A stretch of 23,455 nucleotides of DNA from Campylobacterota bacterium (GTDB lineage Bacteria; Campylobacterota; Campylobacteria; Campylobacterales; SZUA-545): NCBI GenBank assembly GCA_003561815.1, contig PWVP01000265.1, positions 1 through 23,455 on the forward strand. The letters are read 5' to 3'. The stretch's first letter is position 1. Each line of letters begins with the position of its first letter. Below are positions 8,299 through 14,991 of this stretch, piece after piece. A model generated the notes under the pieces. It was not told where the DNA came from. It worked only from the letters and a program-made list of their open reading frames with translations, and did not search any database. A program made the position numbers and the translations under genes.

Positions 8299-8313
8299 TA
8301 ATTTTTATTATTT
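8293..8313. promoter_or_regulatory. AT-rich inverted repeat upstream of peroxiredoxin gene (candidate operator)
   Basis: The arms AAATAATAA (8293-8301) and TTATTATTT (8305-8313) are perfect inverted repeats around TTT. They sit at the -35 position relative to a TATGAT -10 at 8328-8333. The block is strikingly AT-only within GC-rich DNA. It resembles, but does not match in spacing, the Fur box (TAATAAT-n-ATTATTA) and PerR-type boxes known from related bacteria. The regulator is inferred. It overlaps the stop codon of the phosphoribosyltransferase gene and might also act as a weak 3' structure. Confidence 0.5.
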
Positions 8314-8327
8314 AAGGAAAACTCGGC

Positions 8328-8333
8328 TATGAT
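8328..8333 (+). promoter_or_regulatory. Probable -10 of the peroxiredoxin promoter
   Basis: TATGAT lies 38 bases before the start codon, with an AT-rich stretch upstream and no other gene start nearby. The resulting leader would be about 30 bases and contains a very strong ribosome site, AAAGGAGG. Confidence 0.5.
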
Positions 8334-8371
8334 CACCCTGCTTAAAAACAAAACCAACAAAGGAGGCAAAT

Positions 8372-8971
8372 ATGCCACTTGTTACACAGAAAGCTCCTGA
8401 GTTTTGCGCAACCGCCGTTATGGGCGACAACCAGATCAACGAAGGGTTCAAGCTCTACGATAGCCTGGGTGAGAATGGTGCCGTTGTTTTCTTCTGGCCC
8501 CTAGACTTCACCTTTGTCTGCCCCTCTGAGATTATCGCCTTTGATAAGCGCCTTGATGAGTTCAAGAAGCGCGGCGTTGAGGTGATCGGTGTCTCTATCG
8601 ATAGCCACTTTACCCACTTGGCGTGGAAAAACACCCCCGTCGATCGCGGTGGCATCGGCCAGGTGCGCTTCCCGATGGTAGCCGATCTGGACAAGTCCAT
8701 CTCCAAAAACTTCGATGTGCTGCTCGATGGCGGCGTTGCACTGCGCGGCAGCTTCCTGCTCGACAAAGACGGCACCATCCGCCACGCGGTGGTCAACGAT
8801 CTGCCCCTGGGCCGCAACATCGACGAGATGATCCGTATGGTGGATGCGATGCTCTTTACCAACAAATACGGTGAGGTGTGCCCCGCCGGTTGGCAGGAGG
8901 GCAAAAAGGCGATGAAAGCCAGCCCTGAAGGTGTGGCGGAGTACCTCGCGGCTAACACCGACGAGCTCTAA
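8372..8971 (+). CDS. Typical 2-Cys peroxiredoxin (AhpC/Prx1 family)
   Basis: A thiol peroxidase of 199 residues that reduces hydrogen peroxide, organic peroxides or peroxynitrite in the cytoplasm. The peroxidatic cysteine is C50 in DFTFVCPSEI and the resolving cysteine is C170 in GEVCPAGW, the layout of typical 2-Cys Prx1/AhpC enzymes. GGVALRGSFLLDKDG and HAVVNDLPLGRNIDE are further family blocks. No ahpF lies nearby, so thioredoxin or an AhpD-like donor is likely (inference). The ATG has an almost perfect Shine-Dalgarno (AAAGGAGG) seven bases upstream, which together with its own promoter suggests high expression. A strong intrinsic terminator follows. In H. pylori and Campylobacter the orthologue is called ahpC or tsaA. 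Confidence 0.95.
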   Translation: MPLVTQKAPEFCATAVMGDNQINEGFKLYDSLGENGAVVFFWPLDFTFVCPSEIIAFDKRLDEFKKRGVEVIGVSIDSHFTHLAWKNTPVDRGGIGQVRFPMVADLDKSISKNFDVLLDGGVALRGSFLLDKDGTIRHAVVNDLPLGRNIDEMIRMVDAMLFTNKYGEVCPAGWQEGKKAMKASPEGVAEYLAANTDEL

Positions 8972-8982
8972 GCCGTTTTGGT

Positions 8983-8998
8983 CCGCCCTTTGTGGCGG
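8983..8998 (+). other. Short hairpin after the peroxiredoxin gene
   Basis: CCGCC and GGCGG pair around a six-base loop, with two G-T pairs possible outside. Only TTCT follows, so this is at best an accessory 3' structure before the main terminator. Confidence 0.35.
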
Positions 8999-9018
8999 GT
9001 TCTGGTCCCGTAAAAGCG

Positions 9019-9055
9019 AAAGCCCCGCCCTCAGTTTTTGGGGGTGGGGCTTTTT
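9019..9055. terminator. Intrinsic terminator, probably bidirectional
   Basis: AAAGCCCCGCCC (9019-9030) pairs with GGGTGGGGCTTT (9042-9053) in a 12-pair stem with one G-T pair and an 11-base loop, followed rightward by further T. Leftward the stem is followed by CGCTTTTA. It serves the peroxiredoxin gene (+) and could also stop transcripts from accC (-). Confidence 0.85.
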
Positions 9056-9069
9056 ACTTTATTCGTTCA

Positions 9070-9126
9070 GGGAAGCAAAGCCCCCCTTCACTATAAGCGC
9101 TTGGGCCGCTATGGCCACTGAAGCAC
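9070..9126. repeat. Intergenic repeat element, copy A (3' of accC)
   Basis: This segment shares an ordered set of blocks with 11613-11661: GGGAAGCAAAGCCCCCC here against GGGAGCAAAAGCCCCC there, then a 22-base core (9105-9126 against 11640-11661) that is identical at 18 positions, built on GCCGCTxTGGCC and ending in AGCAC. Both copies lie between convergent genes, in the same orientation relative to the leftward gene. It looks like a REP-like 3' element rather than a coding repeat. Confidence 0.5.
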
Positions 9127-9141
9127 GCCGCTTGCGCGGCG
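9126..9141 (-). other. GC hairpin with GCAA loop just after accC
   Basis: CGCCGC and GCGGCG pair perfectly. Read on the minus strand the loop is GCAA, a GNRA tetraloop. Outer GAAG (9120-9123) and CTTC (9145-9148) can extend it. No T-run follows, so it may protect the accC mRNA end rather than terminate. Confidence 0.5.
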
Positions 9142-9148
9142 ATACTTC

Positions 9149-10498
9149 TTATTTGTCGTTGGCGAGGTAGGTTTCGAGGTACTTGGTGTCGAAGCGGTTG
9201 GCGATAAAGTCGGGGTTTTGAAGCATCCGTTTATGAAACTCCACCGTGGTTTTGATGCCGCTGATACGAAACTCATCGAGCGCCTGAAGCGCTTTAGCGA
9301 TCGCCTTTTCGCGGGTTTCGGCGTAGACGATCAGCTTGGCAATCAGGGAGTCGTAGTGGCTGGGCACGATATAGCCGCCATAGCAGTGGCTATCGATTCG
9401 CACATTGCGTCCGCCTGGGGCGACCCACTGCTTGATTTTGCCCGGTGAGGGGAGAAAGCGCACCGGATCCTCTGCGGTGATGCGGCACTCGATGGCGTGA
9501 CCCTCAAAGGTGATACTCTTCTGGCTCGGCAGCTTTTCCCCTTCGGCCACGCGGATCATCCACTCGATAATATCCAGACCGCTTATCATCTCCGAAACCG
9601 GGTGCTCCACCTGCAAGCGGGTGTTCATCTCCATAAAGTAGAAGTTCTGATCCGCATCGACGAGAAACTCCAGCGTACCGGCGTTTTCGTATTTGAGGGC
9701 TTTGACCGCTTTGACGGCGGTTTCGTGCAGCGCCTGACGGGTCTTTTCGCTTAGGAAGTTAGCCGGCGCCTCTTCGATCACCTTCTGGTGGCGCCGCTGT
9801 AAAGAGCAGTCGCGCTCGCCCACATGGATAGCGTTGCCGTGCTTATCGCCGAGTACCTGCACCTCGATATGGCGGGGGTTTTTGATGAACTTCTCCATAT
9901 AGATGGAGCCATCACCAAAGGCGCTCTCAGCCTCGGCCCGGGCGGCTAAAAAGGCGTTTTCGACATAGCTCTCATCTTCGACCCCCCGCATCCCGCGACC
10001 GCCACCCCCAGCAGCGGCTTTGAGGATCACCGGATAGCCCACCTCCGCGGCCTTTTTCTTCGCTTCGGCGGCGTCTTTGAGGGTGCCCTCCACGCCGGGG
10101 ATGGTGGGGATGCCCGCTTTCTCCATCACCGCTTTGGCTTTGGCCTTGTCCGCCATGGTGGTCATCAGCTCGGCACTGGGGCCGATAAAAGCGATATTGT
10201 GGTGTTTGCACACCTCGACAAAGTGCTCGTTCTCACTCAAAAAGCCGTAACCGGGAAAGATCGCATCACAGCCGGAGACCTCGGCGGCGGTGATAATGGC
10301 GGGGATATTGAGGTAGCTCTCATGGGATTTTGCACCGCCGATGCAGATGGCCATATCGGCCAGTTCGACATAGCTCGCGTCGCGATCGGCGCTGGAGTAG
10401 ACCACCACCGCCTCTTTACCCATCTCGCGGATGGTGCGAAGTGCCCGCAGTGCAATCTCGCCACGGTTGGCAATCAGGATTCGTTTGAGCTGGGCCAT
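9149..10498 (-). CDS. accC: Acetyl-CoA carboxylase, biotin carboxylase subunit
   Basis: AccC carboxylates the biotin carried by AccB, using ATP and bicarbonate, the first half of malonyl-CoA formation for fatty acids. The 449 residues match the usual 445-450. The start KRILIANRGEIALRALRT is canonical. The ATP-grasp glycine loop AAAGGGGRGMRGV, ERDCSLQRRHQKVIEEAP and the active-site block MEMNTRLQVEHPVSEM are intact, and the C-terminal biotin-carboxylase domain is complete. The ATG at 10498 directly follows the TAG of accB with no bases between and in the same frame, so the two are co-transcribed and probably coupled by reinitiation. A pyruvate-carboxylase type subunit is a remote alternative; pairing with accB argues for the acetyl-CoA enzyme. 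Confidence 0.96.
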   Translation of the reverse strand: MAQLKRILIANRGEIALRALRTIREMGKEAVVVYSSADRDASYVELADMAICIGGAKSHESYLNIPAIITAAEVSGCDAIFPGYGFLSENEHFVEVCKHHNIAFIGPSAELMTTMADKAKAKAVMEKAGIPTIPGVEGTLKDAAEAKKKAAEVGYPVILKAAAGGGGRGMRGVEDESYVENAFLAARAEAESAFGDGSIYMEKFIKNPRHIEVQVLGDKHGNAIHVGERDCSLQRRHQKVIEEAPANFLSEKTRQALHETAVKAVKALKYENAGTLEFLVDADQNFYFMEMNTRLQVEHPVSEMISGLDIIEWMIRVAEGEKLPSQKSITFEGHAIECRITAEDPVRFLPSPGKIKQWVAPGGRNVRIDSHCYGGYIVPSHYDSLIAKLIVYAETREKAIAKALQALDEFRISGIKTTVEFHKRMLQNPDFIANRFDTKYLETYLANDK

Positions 10499-10939
10499 CT
10501 AGCCTCGCTTCACGCGAAAGAGGGGGGTATCATACTCCACCACCTGACCATCTTCGATGAGGCACTCTAAGATGGTGCACTCAAACTCCGCTTCCACCTC
10601 GTTAAAGATCTTCATCGCCTCGAGGATGCAGATGGGGCTGCCTTTGCCCACCCGATCACCGGGTTTGACAAAAGCGGGCGAGTCGGGGGAGGGGGATTTA
10701 TAGAAGGTGCCCACCATCGGTGAGGTGATAAACTCCCCCTCCTTCTCTTCGGGCTTCGGCTCTGCAGCCACCGGTGCGGCGGTAGCAGCGACGGGTGCAG
10801 CAGCGGGTGCAGTAGCCACGACGGGGGCGCTTCCCCCCCGTTCGATATTCATAGAGAAGCCCTCCTGCTTGATGGAGAGTCGAGAGAGGGTTGACTCATC
10901 CACCAGCTTGATTAGCGACTTAATCTCTTCTAAGGTCAC
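10499..10939 (-). CDS. accB: Acetyl-CoA carboxylase, biotin carboxyl carrier protein
   Basis: AccB carries the biotin that shuttles CO2 between AccC and the carboxyltransferase. The 146 residues show an N-terminal segment (1-35), a flexible Ala/Pro-rich linker (about 38-65) and a C-terminal biotinyl domain starting at ITSPMVGTFYKSPSP. Biotin would attach to K110 in EAMKIFNE; the residue after the lysine is Ile, where Met is most common. Translation starts at a GTG (10939) with AAAAGGAA about seven bases upstream. The gene is divergent from dcd, and their promoters overlap in the AT-rich patch near 10988. The accBC/dcd arrangement matches what I remember of C. jejuni. Confidence 0.95.
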   Translation of the reverse strand: MTLEEIKSLIKLVDESTLSRLSIKQEGFSMNIERGGSAPVVATAPAAAPVAATAAPVAAEPKPEEKEGEFITSPMVGTFYKSPSPDSPAFVKPGDRVGKGSPICILEAMKIFNEVEAEFECTILECLIEDGQVVEYDTPLFRVKRG

Positions 10940-10987
10940 AGGCGTTCCTTTTGGGGCTTTTTAGGCGTAAGCCCTTAAAATTTGGGC

Positions 10988-10993
10988 TATAAT
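10988..10993 (+). promoter_or_regulatory. Probable -10 of dcd
   Basis: A consensus TATAAT lies 30 bases before the dcd start codon. The overlapping ATAATA reads TATTAT on the other strand and may be the -10 of accB, which would make this a compact divergent promoter. No -35 is recognised. Confidence 0.6.
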
Positions 10994-11022
10994 ACCACAT
11001 CACGACTAAGGTTTTTTGCTAA

Positions 11023-11586
11023 ATGGGTCTAAAATCAGATCGCTGGATTAAAGAGCGCGCACTCAATGATCGTATGATTGAGCCGTTTGTAGAGGAGTTG
11101 GCCGCCGAGGGGCTGGTCAGTTATGGCTTGAGCAGTTACGGCTACGATATTCGAGTCAGCAACGAGTTTAAGATTTTTACCAACATTAATGCCACGGTGG
11201 TGGATCCCAAAAACTTCGATCGGGCCAATGTGGTCGATCATGTGGGCGAGAGCTGTATCGTGCCGCCCAACTCCTTCGCGCTGGCGCGGACGGTGGAGTA
11301 TTTTCGGATGCCGCGCAATGTGCTGGCCATCTGCGTGGGCAAAAGCACCTACGCCCGCTGCGGCATTATCGTCAATGTCACCCCCTTTGAGCCCGGCTTT
11401 GAGGGGCATATCACCATCGAGATCTCCAACACCACGCCGCTTCCGGCCAAGATCTATGCTAATGAAGGGATCGCCCAGGTGCTTTTCTTCGAAGGGGATG
11501 AGCCCTGCATGACCACCTACTGCGATCGCAAGGGGAAGTATCAGGCCCAGGAGGGGATTACGCTGCCGAGAATACTAAAATCATGA
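11023..11586 (+). CDS. dcd: dCTP deaminase
   Basis: Dcd deaminates dCTP to dUTP, which dUTPase turns into dUMP for thymidylate synthesis. The 187 residues are close to Helicobacter and Campylobacter Dcd. They begin MGLKSDRWIKE and contain SYGLSSYGYDIR, the substrate-loop block KSTYARCGIIVNVTPFEPGFEGHITIEISN with the catalytic Glu in the final segment, and PAKIYANEGIAQVLFFEGD. The ATG at 11023 has only a weak ribosome site (TAAGG, 11 bases away). The stop codon lies inside a 9-pair hairpin that appears to be a terminator for the opposite strand. Confidence 0.96.
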   Translation: MGLKSDRWIKERALNDRMIEPFVEELAAEGLVSYGLSSYGYDIRVSNEFKIFTNINATVVDPKNFDRANVVDHVGESCIVPPNSFALARTVEYFRMPRNVLAICVGKSTYARCGIIVNVTPFEPGFEGHITIEISNTTPLPAKIYANEGIAQVLFFEGDEPCMTTYCDRKGKYQAQEGITLPRILKS

Positions 11587-11604
11587 GCTTTTAAGAGCTC
11601 ATGA
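11581..11604 (-). terminator. Terminator for the leftward MFS transcript, overlapping dcd stop
   Basis: TCATGAGCT (11581-11589) pairs with AGCTCATGA (11596-11604) around six bases. On the plus strand no T-run follows. On the minus strand the stem runs straight into TTTTAGT, the intrinsic-terminator layout for transcripts from the MFS gene. The dcd stop codon TGA (11584-11586) is within the stem. Confidence 0.55.
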
Positions 11605-11607
11605 CAC

Positions 11608-11633
11608 GGCTTGGGAGCAAAAGCCCCCAAGCC
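11608..11633. other. Hairpin in the dcd/MFS convergent spacer
   Basis: GGCTTGGG and CCCAAGCC pair perfectly. An A-C mismatch and two more GC pairs lead to an AAAA loop. No T-run follows on either strand. It overlaps the left part of repeat copy B and is probably part of that element. Confidence 0.55.
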
Positions 11634-11661
11634 TACGCTGCCGCTGTGGCCGCTTCAGCAC
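11613..11661. repeat. Intergenic repeat element, copy B (3' of the MFS gene)
   Basis: This copy carries the same ordered blocks as 9070-9126: GGGAGCAAAAGCCCCC, then the 22-base core at 11640-11661 ending in CAGCAC. The spacing between the blocks differs by several bases. It lies between convergent dcd and MFS genes. Confidence 0.5.
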
Positions 11662-11674
11662 CCAAAGGGCATCT

Positions 11675-11719
11675 GCCATCGTCAGACGCTTACTTCGTTT
11701 GCGCGTCGCTGGCGACAGC
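11675..11719. other. Long imperfect hairpin at the 3' end of the MFS gene
   Basis: GCCATCGTCAG-ACGC (11675-11689) can pair with GCGT (11703-11706) and CTGGCGACAGC (11709-11719), with two mismatched positions, one G-T pair and a two-base bulge. It lies between repeat copy B and the MFS stop codon, and may belong to the repeat. Confidence 0.4.
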
Positions 11720-11723
11720 GGGC

Positions 11724-12863
11724 TCACGCGCCTTTGGAGCTCTTTTGCGATGATTGCTTGTGTGATGCCTTGGGCTCAAGGAGCAGTGCCGCCCATCCGA
11801 GGGCGGCGAGCAAGCCCATCCATAAAAAGAGCGCCTCACCGTAGATCCATCCGGCAAAGAGACTGCCGACAAACCCGCCAAGCCCGTAGCCGATGCCGAG
11901 ATAGAACTGCTGGCCTAAGCGGCGGTTTTGGTAGTGGCGGTAGATGTAGCTGATGGCCACGGTGTGAAAGAGCGCCAGTGAAAAGGCGTGTAGCGACTGG
12001 GAGAGGAGGGCGATTGCCACATCGCCGGGAAAGAGCCAGAGCAGCACCCAGCGAAAGGCGGTGAGCCCAAAGCAGATGTGCAGCAGCATCAAAAGCGAGA
12101 GGTGCAATACCCGCCGCTGCCACAAAAACATGGCGATCTCGGCAAGGACTCCCACGGTCCAGAGCCAGCTGATGGTGCTTAATGGGATGCCGTGCTCGCT
12201 AGCGTAGATGGTAAAGAAGTTATAAAGCCCCCCAAAGCTCATCTGCATAAAGAAGATCGCCAGCCAGAACCCGGCGTGGTGGCGAAAGCCAAAGCGCCCC
12301 TGGGTCGGTTCGGGGTACTTGTCGATCCGGCTTGAGAGGCTCAGGCCGATGAGCACCGTAGCGGCGATCGTGCCCACATAGGCGATCATGGCGACACTAA
12401 AGCTTAAGGCAATATGGCCCAGCAGTAGCCCCACCAGAATAAAGCCGATCGAACCAAAGAGCCGGCTCTGTCCGTAGCGCGTGCCGATATGCTCCAGAGC
12501 CAGCACCTCCACAAAGGGAAGAATCAGGCTCCACGCTGTCCCCAGGAGTGCCAGTGAGAGTAGGGCCAGCAGCATGTGATCGACCGAGAGGATAAAGAGC
12601 CCCACGCTAAAAAGCCCCCCCAAAAGGGCCAGCTGAAAGACCTGCCGTGTGAGGGTTAAAAAGCGCAGAAAGAGAAACGGCACCAAAAAGCGCATCACCG
12701 GCCCGGCGGAGAAGAGCACCCCGATCTCAAAGGCGCTGTAGCCCCGATCGGCCATTAGCTGGGGTAGGAAGATGATGTAGACCCCGATAGCGGCGAAGTA
12801 GAAAAAGTAGAAGCCGCTAATGCGGCTAAAGACGGAAAACGGCGCTATGGCTGAGAAGATCAT
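11724..12863 (-). CDS. MFS transporter, MFS_1-like / LacY-type group
   Basis: An inner-membrane major facilitator protein of about 379 residues, with roughly twelve hydrophobic segments beginning at GFYFFYFAAIGVYIIFLPQLM. The first helix and the following GYSAFEIGVLFSAGPVMRFLVPFLF block resemble the MFS_1-like group, which includes 3-phenylpropionate transporters. The substrate is unknown. The likely start is ATG 12863, which overlaps the end of the RDD gene by 38 bases. A TTG at 12911 would add 16 polar, Cys-containing residues with no ribosome site and is less likely. No Shine-Dalgarno is seen before ATG 12863, so translation may depend on the upstream gene. The C-terminus is a short basic, Ser-rich tail. 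Hairpins and a repeat element follow the stop codon. Confidence 0.8.
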   Translation of the reverse strand: MIFSAIAPFSVFSRISGFYFFYFAAIGVYIIFLPQLMADRGYSAFEIGVLFSAGPVMRFLVPFLFLRFLTLTRQVFQLALLGGLFSVGLFILSVDHMLLALLSLALLGTAWSLILPFVEVLALEHIGTRYGQSRLFGSIGFILVGLLLGHIALSFSVAMIAYVGTIAATVLIGLSLSSRIDKYPEPTQGRFGFRHHAGFWLAIFFMQMSFGGLYNFFTIYASEHGIPLSTISWLWTVGVLAEIAMFLWQRRVLHLSLLMLLHICFGLTAFRWVLLWLFPGDVAIALLSQSLHAFSLALFHTVAISYIYRHYQNRRLGQQFYLGIGYGLGGFVGSLFAGWIYGEALFLWMGLLAALGWAALLLEPKASHKQSSQKSSKGA

Positions 12864-13236
12864 GCAGCGCTTTTTTATCTTTGCGAAAGAGGGGCAGCAA
12901 AAATCCGACAATGGAGATCATCGAGATAAAGTAGCAAACAAAGCGCCAGATCGCCTGAAGCGGCCCCATGAGAACCATCTGGCGAGTATCGAGCACAATG
13001 AGGCGCATCGATTTTTTGCCCGGCGTGTAGCCGCGTTTGACCCAAAAGGCGATCACGATCAGCGCATAAAGACCCATCTGAAGAAGTCCGGCGGGCAGCG
13101 GGTTCTCCTCTTTAAGGGTGCTGTAGCCAAAGATCAATGCTATGAGGATGGTAATCGGGGTGAGGATCATAAAGGTATCGACCATCTGGGCAATCAGTCG
13201 GGCCCAGAATCCGGCGCGCTGGGGTTCTTTATTCAT
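12826..13236 (-). CDS. RDD family membrane protein
   Basis: A small inner-membrane protein of 136 residues. It has the RDD-family start GFWARLIAQMVDTF with the Arg and Asp that name the family, hydrophobic stretches at about 22-40, 52-66 and 98-112, the block GYTPGKKSMRLIVLD after the second helix, and KKALHDLLSHS near the end. Biochemical function is not known for most members; some take part in ion transport or stress tolerance. It overlaps the MFS gene and probably forms an operon with it. The start ATG (13236) has no Shine-Dalgarno and lies seven bases after a consensus -10, so its mRNA may be leaderless. Confidence 0.88.
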   Translation of the reverse strand: MNKEPQRAGFWARLIAQMVDTFMILTPITILIALIFGYSTLKEENPLPAGLLQMGLYALIVIAFWVKRGYTPGKKSMRLIVLDTRQMVLMGPLQAIWRFVCYFISMISIVGFLLPLFRKDKKALHDLLSHSAVFRL

Positions 13237-13243
13237 AACCGCG

Positions 13244-13249
13244 ATTATA
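13244..13249 (-). promoter_or_regulatory. -10 of the RDD-MFS operon, close to the start codon
   Basis: ATTATA on the plus strand reads TATAAT on the minus strand. Seven bases separate it from the RDD start codon, so transcription would begin at or next to the A of ATG. The T-run of the flagellin terminator lies just upstream. Confidence 0.6.
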
Positions 13250-13261
13250 GCGCCTTAGAAT

Positions 13262-13305
13262 AAAAAAGCCCCAGTCCTCTCCGGCTAACCAGAGAGAACC
13301 AGGGC
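13262..13305 (-). terminator. Intrinsic terminator of the flagellin gene
   Basis: Read leftward, GCCCTGGTTCTCTC pairs with GAGAGGACTGGGGC in a 14-pair stem with three G-T pairs and a ten-base loop, followed by six T. It lies about 40 bases after the flagellin stop codon and separates that gene from the RDD-MFS operon. Confidence 0.9.
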
Positions 13306-13345
13306 CAAAAAGCGCTCAAAGGCGCGTGAGAACCGCTATTGGGCT

Positions 13346-14821
13346 CTACTGTAGCAGTCGCAGCACATTCTGCTGGGTGGCGTTGGCCTGGCTGAGCGCA
13401 TAGCTGCCAGACTGGGCCAGAATGTTCTGACGGCTGAAGTTGGAGGACTCTTCACCGAAGTCCACATCCCGAATGCCAGACTCCGCAGCCTGCACATTCA
13501 CCTGGGTGACGCTGATGTTGTTCAGGGTCACTTCCAGCTGCTGCTGAACCGAACCGATGTCTGAACGGATCCGGTTGAGCAGGCCGATAGCCGACTCAGC
13601 GATATCCATAACAATCATCGCCCCCTCACGGGTGGTCACACCGGCACCGAAGTTCTCATCGGCGTCGTTAAACTGAGACTCGTTGGCAAAGCCGCCGCCC
13701 GCCTGGATCTGATCGCGGTCAAAGATCCCGGTGGTCATGCGGAGGTTGTAGTTATCCTCAAACTGGTTGAGGTTGGCGTCAATCCCATCTGCGTTGGTGT
13801 CGGTCACGACGATATCGTTAGCCGAGGTGTTGGTCATGGTCAGACGGCCATAGTTGGCGTGATCATCAGCCAGGCCGGTGACCGCATTGTGGGTACCGGT
13901 CATCTCGATGCCGCGGCCATCTACGGTGGTCAGGTTAAGGCGACCGGCGGTGTCCACAGAAGCCATCACACCGGTTTCGGTGGTGTACTCATTGATGGCG
14001 TTGCGGAGGTTACCGTTACGATCGGCATCTTCAGCCACGATATCACCGATGGCGATGCCGTTGATCTCCAGCGCTTCGATGGTGCCCGCTGCAATCTGTG
14101 CGTCACCGGTAGACTGGGTCATCGCCGTGGCGCGGATGCCGCCCAGGGTGTCGGAGTTTTTGTTGATGGTATCAGCCAGTACGCCCAGGCCGGTGCCAGC
14201 GCTGGTGGAGATGACCACATTTTCCAGAGCCACATTCTGACCGTTAACGGTAAACTGCAGAGTAGAGGTGCCACTAGCGGTGACATTGCTGGTGGTCTCA
14301 CGGCGAACAGAGCCGATCTTATCCGAGCTGGTCGCCCCGATCGAGGCACGGATGGTCTCGTTAGAGAAGGCGCCCACCTGGAACTCACGGTTGGTAAAGC
14401 CGCCTGAGAGCATCTTCAGACCGTTATAAGAGGTCTGGAATGCAATGTTATCCAGCTGCTCGATGAGACGGATCACATCCCGCTGAATCGCCGCGCGAGA
14501 CTCGGTGTTCTGGGTATCCTGAGCCGCCTGAGTGGCTTTGGTTTTGATGGTGTCGAGGATCTTAACCTGCTCGTCCATCGCCTTATCGGCAATCTGAACC
14601 ATTGCGATCGCGTCGTTGGTGTTACGGATCGCCTGACCCAGTGTGTTAGCCTGGCTGCGGAGGCTATCGGCAATCGCTAGACCCGAAGCGTCGTCAGCTG
14701 ACTTGTTGATACGAAGACCGGATGAGAGTCTCTCAAGGGAGGTGTCCATCTGGCGGCTAACGAACCCAGCGTTAACCTGGGCATTCATCGCACTGACATT
14801 CGTGTTGATTACGAAGCTCAT
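13346..14821 (-). CDS. Flagellin
   Basis: The main filament protein of the flagellum, exported by the flagellar type III system. The 491 residues begin with a conserved D0/D1 region (MSFVINTNVSAMNAQVN, then LERLSSGLRINKSADDASGLAIA). A variable middle (about 180-400) is rich in Thr, Asn, Gly and Asp. The conserved C-terminal helix ends SQANATQQNVLRLLQ. The segment KAMDEQVKILDTIKTKATQA is close to Helicobacter/Campylobacter FlaA, where changes in this region prevent TLR5 recognition. There is no cysteine. The ATG has AAGGAG upstream and a sigma-28 type promoter, as expected for a late flagellar gene, and a strong terminator follows. Only one flagellin gene is in the window, so flaA versus flaB cannot be decided. 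Confidence 0.97.
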   Translation of the reverse strand: MSFVINTNVSAMNAQVNAGFVSRQMDTSLERLSSGLRINKSADDASGLAIADSLRSQANTLGQAIRNTNDAIAMVQIADKAMDEQVKILDTIKTKATQAAQDTQNTESRAAIQRDVIRLIEQLDNIAFQTSYNGLKMLSGGFTNREFQVGAFSNETIRASIGATSSDKIGSVRRETTSNVTASGTSTLQFTVNGQNVALENVVISTSAGTGLGVLADTINKNSDTLGGIRATAMTQSTGDAQIAAGTIEALEINGIAIGDIVAEDADRNGNLRNAINEYTTETGVMASVDTAGRLNLTTVDGRGIEMTGTHNAVTGLADDHANYGRLTMTNTSANDIVVTDTNADGIDANLNQFEDNYNLRMTTGIFDRDQIQAGGGFANESQFNDADENFGAGVTTREGAMIVMDIAESAIGLLNRIRSDIGSVQQQLEVTLNNISVTQVNVQAAESGIRDVDFGEESSNFSRQNILAQSGSYALSQANATQQNVLRLLQ

Positions 14822-14858
14822 GTTTTCTCCTTGTTTGGCTTGTGATGGCTTAGGGGTA

Positions 14859-14885
14859 ATATCGGGCTTTGGAAAAAAAAGTTAA
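14859..14885 (-). promoter_or_regulatory. Sigma-28 (FliA) type promoter of flagellin
   Basis: Read leftward, TTAACTTT (14885-14878) and CCCGATAT (14866-14859) are separated by exactly 11 bases. The consensus is TAAAGTTT-N11-GCCGATAA, and each half matches at 6 of 8 positions. The start site would be near 14852. The spacer contains a T-run, as is common in Campylobacterota promoters. Confidence 0.75.
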
Positions 14886-14991
14886 ATCCCTTTGTGATAA
14901 ACTTTTTGCAAAATTACCCAGCAAAGCCCACCACCTCTCCAGGCGGGCGGGTGCGCTCAGATACCTCCACTATTTACAGAAAAAAGGCTCC

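Noticed and set aside
12864..12911. Extended start of the MFS transporter at a TTG
   Set aside because: It would add a polar, Cys-rich segment before the first membrane helix and has no ribosome site. ATG 12863 fits the family better.
13859..14407. Open frame of 182 codons opposite the flagellin variable region
   Set aside because: It is antisense to a complete flagellin gene and has no motif of its own.
14869..14991. 41-codon N-terminal extension of topA from a TTG
   Set aside because: It overlaps the flagellin promoter, does not resemble topoisomerase I, and a good ATG with AAGG lies at 14992.
14902..14991. Possible riboswitch or structured leader of topA
   Set aside because: The 90-base leader has GC-rich patches but I could not find a conserved fold or a terminator/anti-terminator pair.
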